Part shown: positions 59,827 to 64,000 of the stretch, piece after piece
How positions within the stretch are numbered: position 1 is the first letter of the stretch
Layout of the letters: every line of letters begins with the position of its first letter
Translations under genes and position numbers: made by a program
Notes under the pieces: model-generated
The model's input: the letters and a program-made list of their open reading frames with translations, nothing else
Database searches by the model: none
What the model was told of the DNA's origin: nothing
NCBI GenBank assembly: GCA_002914805.1
Contig: JXTB01000114.1
Location: forward strand, 365,128 to 429,127
Direction of reading: 5' to 3'
Source: Parasponia andersonii
Lineage: Eukaryota > Streptophyta > Magnoliopsida > Rosales > Cannabaceae
Length of the DNA: 64,000 nt

Positions 59827-60449
59827 CCTAGCACCTTCAATGAATTAGATATAGAACTGATTTTATCTATTCCTTTAGGTATTGATTCTCATTCAAACCA
59901 ATTGATTTGGCATTATAAAGCTCATGGCTAGTACAAAGTAAAGAGTGGCTATCATATTCAGAGAAAGGAGGAAATTTCTACGCAAGGTTCTAGCTCCTCT
60001 TTCCTTCCGAAGTGGTGGCGATCACTGTGGTCATTGTTGCTTCCTCCCAAAATTAAAGTCTTCATGTGGCGGGTCCATTATGATACTTACCATCTACAGC
60101 AAATTTGTTGAAGCGAAAATTTGGTATCGAGCCTCTCAGTAAACGCTGTGGTGAGTCTGTGGAAACCACGAGTCATGCTCTTTTTCTATATCCTTGCTCT
60201 AAATTGGTATGGAAGAATCTTGATTAGTGGTCTATTTTGAAAAATAATGCACAAGCCCCATTAGCAGATATCATCTTATCTGTCTTTCACTCGTTTGAGC
60301 AGAATTCTTTTACTATTTTTTGCACGGTTTTTTGGAGTTTATGGTTCGAAAGAAATAAGGTTGTTCAAGGCGGAAGTGAAAGGGATGCAAGTGCTGTTTC
60401 TACTTTTGCTTACTCATTTCTACAAGAGTTTGATTTAGCATGAAGTTAT
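59827..60449 (+). pseudogene. LINE piece 3: zf-RVT region
   Basis: 'LIWHYKAHG' then 'YKVKSGY' (about 59905-59950) and 'LLPPKIKVFMWRV' (about 60040-60075) are typical of the zinc-binding region after L1 reverse transcriptase in plants. The later 'FWSLWFERNKVVQGG' segment (about 60328-60375) is also characteristic. The pieces are in different frames with stops. It directly continues LINE piece 2 across element C. Confidence 0.88.
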
Positions 60450-61806
60450 TGTTGACCTATGTGGTTTTCAATCTTATCTTATTTTGATAATAACAAACAT
60501 GTGCTTTAGTTAGTAATAACTGACTTGAGTTTGTAGTTATAAAGTTGAAAAAGAAATTGATAAAACTCAAGAAATGAAGTTCTCAAGAATAGAGTATCAT
60601 TGATAAACCTCGAAGGATGAAAATGAATGTGAAGAATCAAGATTCAAGATCAAGTCTAAATAGGTTAAAATTTATTTCCTAGTCTTGTACTTGATTTATT
60701 GCATTGCACAAAATATTCTCTTTGATATGGCTTAAAAAGCTTTTAAATGATTTTTCAAACAAATCTTCAAAAAATTAGCTAAATTTTAAATCCATTGATT
60801 GTTTGAAAATAAATATTATTTTTAATCTAGCCAAAATATTCTCAAAAGTATATTTTCTTAATGTTAAAAAATGTTTTAAAAAATGAAGTTTTAAGAACGA
60901 CCAAATTAGTTCAAAGAAACAAAAAGTTTTCTATTTCTGACTGATTTTGGTCGACCAGGCTTAGTCGACTAAAATAAAGGCCAAAAATGACCATTAGAGC
61001 TGAACTGGTATTTCAGATTCTAATGGCTAGTTTTTTGGTCTACCAAAATTATTTCTAGTCGACCAAAATTTTAGCAGTAAGATACCAACGGTCGAAAACG
61101 GCTACTTTTTTAAGGTGCCTTAAAATAGAGCCAAGTTTGATGACTTGAAAAGAGAGAATACGAACCTATATTGATACCCAATTAGTTTCTAAGTGCAAAA
61201 AGCTCTCTTTTACTCAACTATAACTTTCAAATCTATTTGAGTCATTCCAAGAGCATTATTTATGCATTGTTTTCAAATCACCTAAGTTTATCTTGTATTA
61301 TTTCTTTAAGAGGTGATTCTTTGAGTGAGTGTTCACTTATATTTTCATAAAAATATTATTAAGAGGTGAGGTTGGCACTGGAGTCATAAATAAACCTGTA
61401 TACGTGAGTTGACACCGGATTCTAAACAATCCGTGGTTAGGCGTAATAGAGCCAGATTTAAGATTATTGTAAAAGCTGGGGTCTGCCTAAGAAGAAGTCA
61501 CTCCAAGGGGTCGGTCAAGCCCATAATTTTGATCTGATAGTGGAAAGCTCTAAACAAATTGCGGAGAGCTGGGGATATAAGCAAACCGTCATATTTATCG
61601 AATTTCGTAAAAATAGCGTTTACATATCTCTATCTTTATCTCTTTAATTTATTTACTTTGATATTGTGTTTATTTATTTGTTATTTTTATTTGCTTCATT
61701 CATTATTTAGTCAATTTTATTACTTTATTCAAAAAGTTTATAAAAATCTTAAAAATTCAATTCACTTCCTTTTCCTTTTCTTAGGTTAACTATTCTTAGG
61801 ACAATA
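60450..61806 (+). mobile_element. Candidate solo LTR, copia type (SIRE-like)
   Basis: It starts TGTTGACCTATGTGG with 'ttttgataataacaaacatg' close behind, a layout common in SIRE/Maximus copia LTRs. It ends about TTCTTAGGACAATA (expected CAACA). The flanks are GTTAT (60445-60449) and GCTAT (61807-61811), one mismatch. It interrupts the LINE between its zf-RVT and RNase H parts. The interior holds repeated 'tcgacca' words (60950-61060). No internal domain, so likely a solo LTR. The right boundary is less certain than the left. Confidence 0.65.
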
Positions 61807-61811
61807 GCTAT

Positions 61812-62383
61812 GAACCTGGTACTGATAGGACTGTTAACAGTGTTCATTCCTACTGGCTAACGCCACCAAGAGGCCGAATTAAACTGAATACGGACGCGTC
61901 AGTCATCAGCGGAGCAACAGTGGTTGGTTTGGAAGGGCGTGGTGCGTGATTTTGAGGGGGTCGTAGTTGGCTGCTTCTCGAAGAAATTTCGTGGCTCGTT
62001 GTCTGTGGATGATGCGGAATTGCTCGCTATTCGGGAGGCTCCGTTATGCAGCATCCAACAGCGCTTTAATACTGATGAGATTGAGAGTGATTCTCTCCGA
62101 GCAATTCAGAGTATTTCTTCACCATCTCATGTGGCTCATAATGCAACTATCACTTCGACAATTGTGTTATTACTAGTTCAGGTCAAATGTGGTTCTTGTT
62201 GTCATATTATGTAGGCTAACAATATGGTGGCTTAGGAATTGGCAAAAATAGCTATCGTTTCGTCGGATATGTCATAGACTGAGTTTAGTCCTTTGTTAAT
62301 CTTTTTTGTACTTTCTGATTTTCACTTGAATAAAATATGAGTAAATCTTTCTTTTTTTTTAAAAAAAAAAAAAAAAAAAAAAA
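61812..62383 (+). pseudogene. LINE piece 4: RNase H, 3' UTR and poly(A) tail
   Basis: 'PPRGRIKLNTDASV' (about 61864-61905), then after a one-base shift 'GVVRDFEGVVVGCFSKKF' (about 61936-61990) and 'DDAELLAIREA' (about 62009-62040) match the RNase H found at the end of plant L1 ORF2. Stops follow at 62212 and beyond. 'cacttgaataaaatatgag' and a poly(A) run (62360-62383) mark the 3' end of the element. Confidence 0.9.
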
Positions 62384-62969
62384 GCATAGATGTTCAAAAC
62401 CATAAGGTTTTGGAATGAACCATTAGAAAGGTTTGGACTAAAAACTAGACCATAAACGTTTTGGTTTTTAATCCTTTTAGACCACTGAGCTTGTCACTTG
62501 TCAAATTATCTTTCATAATCATTTCAAATACAATAAAACTGCATCGTACACTTTCTCAAACACTAATTGAATATTTATCGCACACTATTTGCAATAAATT
62601 AATTCGCATAACAGCGTGAAACTATATCAGACACCATAGGAAAACATTAATTATTATCCAGTAATATGTTATGGAAAATCACTTTAACAACTTATGGTTG
62701 AGAAAAGCTTCCGCTAGCTTTCGTTAGTTAAACCATCTATAATACATGATATTTATATGCTTAAAAAAATTAAAATTTAATTCGAAAACCTATTAAATTA
62801 TTCTTTAATCTTTCTTACAAAACTACTCATAATAACAAAGAAACAAAATGAAATCACGAAGAAAAATGTCAAAAAGACTAAAAATGAAATTGGCATGAAT
62901 CATGATAATGTTAATTTATTGGACATGACATTCACATGTCAGAAAAAAAAAAAAAAAAAAAAAAAAAAG
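62384..62969. other. AT-rich flank, no gene seen
   Basis: DNA after the LINE tail: no domain in any frame. It ends in a long poly(A) run at about 62943-62968, which could be the tail of another retrocopy but has no identifiable body. Confidence 0.5.
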
Positions 62970-64000
62970 GGGTTTGTTTTGAAAATTTCTCCTAATACTC
63001 CTTTTGCTTGTGCCAAAAAGACGTCACCATGTTTTCCTCTCTCGCTTCCTCCACTACTCTCTTCTACGGGTAACAGGTGCTTGCTAGGGTTTAATCACTT
63101 CTCTGCAGATTCAGGCTTTTCTTTTCTCTATTTCTGCTTTACAAGTATTCTTTGCCTAATATTATATCTGGTTATGGAGTTTATGGCAAATTTTTCGGCT
63201 TACTTGTCTTTCTGGACGGAATTTGTTGGATTTTGTTAAGCTTTTGGGTTTTTTTTTTTTTGGGTAAATTAGATTTGCTTCAATTTCCCAGGTTTTCTGG
63301 TTAATCTATAGGATTGTATGCATAATTTGGTGGTAGGCTGATCTGGGCACTCATGATCGTGTTTAATTGCTGAGAATAATTGGAAAATAAGAAGAATTGA
63401 ATTTTGAGTTGTCTGATTTTTTTCTTTTCTTACTGTTCTGGTGTTGGGGGTGGGGATTTTTGCTGTTGTTATGTTATTGTTATTCATATTCCCCTAAATA
63501 AATGTTTCGCTTGAGCTTATACCTACAATTATGTTGGAGTGAGTTGTATGGAGAATTTGGTTATCTGGGTTTCGCATATGTGAAGTTAAAGGTCTGAATA
63601 ATCAATCTCTTTCACAGACTTTTTACCTCCTCTTGGTCCTAGATTAAGTCTTTGGATGTCTTAGTTCTCCTGATAGTGGGTTATATAGCTCTGTTAGCAT
63701 GAGTTGCCATAGCCATTTATCTTCTGCTTTATGTTTGTCACAACCAGGTTTTCCCCTCTGATCTGAGTACTTGATTATAGGTTTATTAGTTTCCACTTAC
63801 TAATAAGGTTTGATTAGAGATTCGGTGATTTTATTTGTTTTGTATTAAAGGGCTCTGTTTACTCTTTTCAGCCCATTTTTCAACTTTTTTTAATTAAATA
63901 TGTCGTTAACTGTTTTATCTAAACATCAAATGGTTATCTGTAGTCCAATATTGCTTTCATCACTCCTTCTATTTATATATTGATCGATGCATCCATAAAA
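62970..64000 (+). other. Possible 5' leader and first intron of a host gene running off the window
   Basis: The C/T-rich 'ttttcctctctcgcttcctc' (about 63030-63055), 'ctagggtttaatcacttctc' (63085-63104) and a 'ctgcag' 3' splice-like site precede T-rich, intron-like sequence without repeated elements. Plant 5' UTRs and UTR introns often look like this. No coding exon is visible, so the gene and even the strand are guesses. Confidence 0.3.

Overview
The window is plant nuclear DNA, most likely from a eudicot. It is AT-rich, carries GT-AG introns, and is packed with plant-type transposable elements: chromovirus-like and Tat-like Ty3/gypsy elements, a Ty1/copia element, a CACTA (En/Spm) DNA transposon, an L1-type LINE and MITEs. 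I see no intact host protein gene, no rRNA or tRNA gene and no CRISPR array. The only possible host gene is a leader-like stretch after about 62970, whose body would lie beyond the window. I do not assign a species.

Layout. 1-13016: AT-rich intergenic DNA with two gypsy-type solo LTRs in opposite orientation (1343-3740 and 5008-7545, each with a perfect 5-bp target duplication), a long imperfect inverted repeat (about 10160-12085) and a long-TIR element (12171-13016). 13680-15357: a copia-type solo LTR. 15371-34815: a direct duplication of 'flank + MITE + gypsy LTR' enclosing the decayed pol of gypsy element A (minus strand). The second copy is split by a complete copia element (23016-32703, TSD TAAAG). 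34816-62383: one L1-type LINE on the plus strand, now in four pieces. It is interrupted by a CACTA transposon (35817 to about 42486) joined to gypsy element B (to 50516), by a non-autonomous Tat-like element C (51538-59826, TSD CCTAG), and by a solo LTR (60450-61806). 62384-64000: flanking DNA with a possible host-gene leader.

No element appears autonomous. Gypsy A has lost gag and its 5' LTR. Gypsy B has stop codons, a lost zinc-knuckle Cys and a catalytic Asp-to-Asn change in its reverse transcriptase. The copia has many stops. The CACTA transposase is frameshifted and its 3' end is gone. Element C keeps gag and protease but has no reverse transcriptase, RNase H or integrase. It does carry an antisense, apparently spliced four-exon gene of the 'putative gypsy type transposon' kind, which is the least ordinary coding object here.

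The boundaries give an insertion history. The LINE came before the CACTA, B, C and the solo LTR that interrupt it. The copia landed after the A-flank duplication. A deletion later fused the CACTA interior to the interior of B's 3' LTR. I found no new host system. The value lies in the nested history, the antisense gene and the unusual leader and repeat structures.
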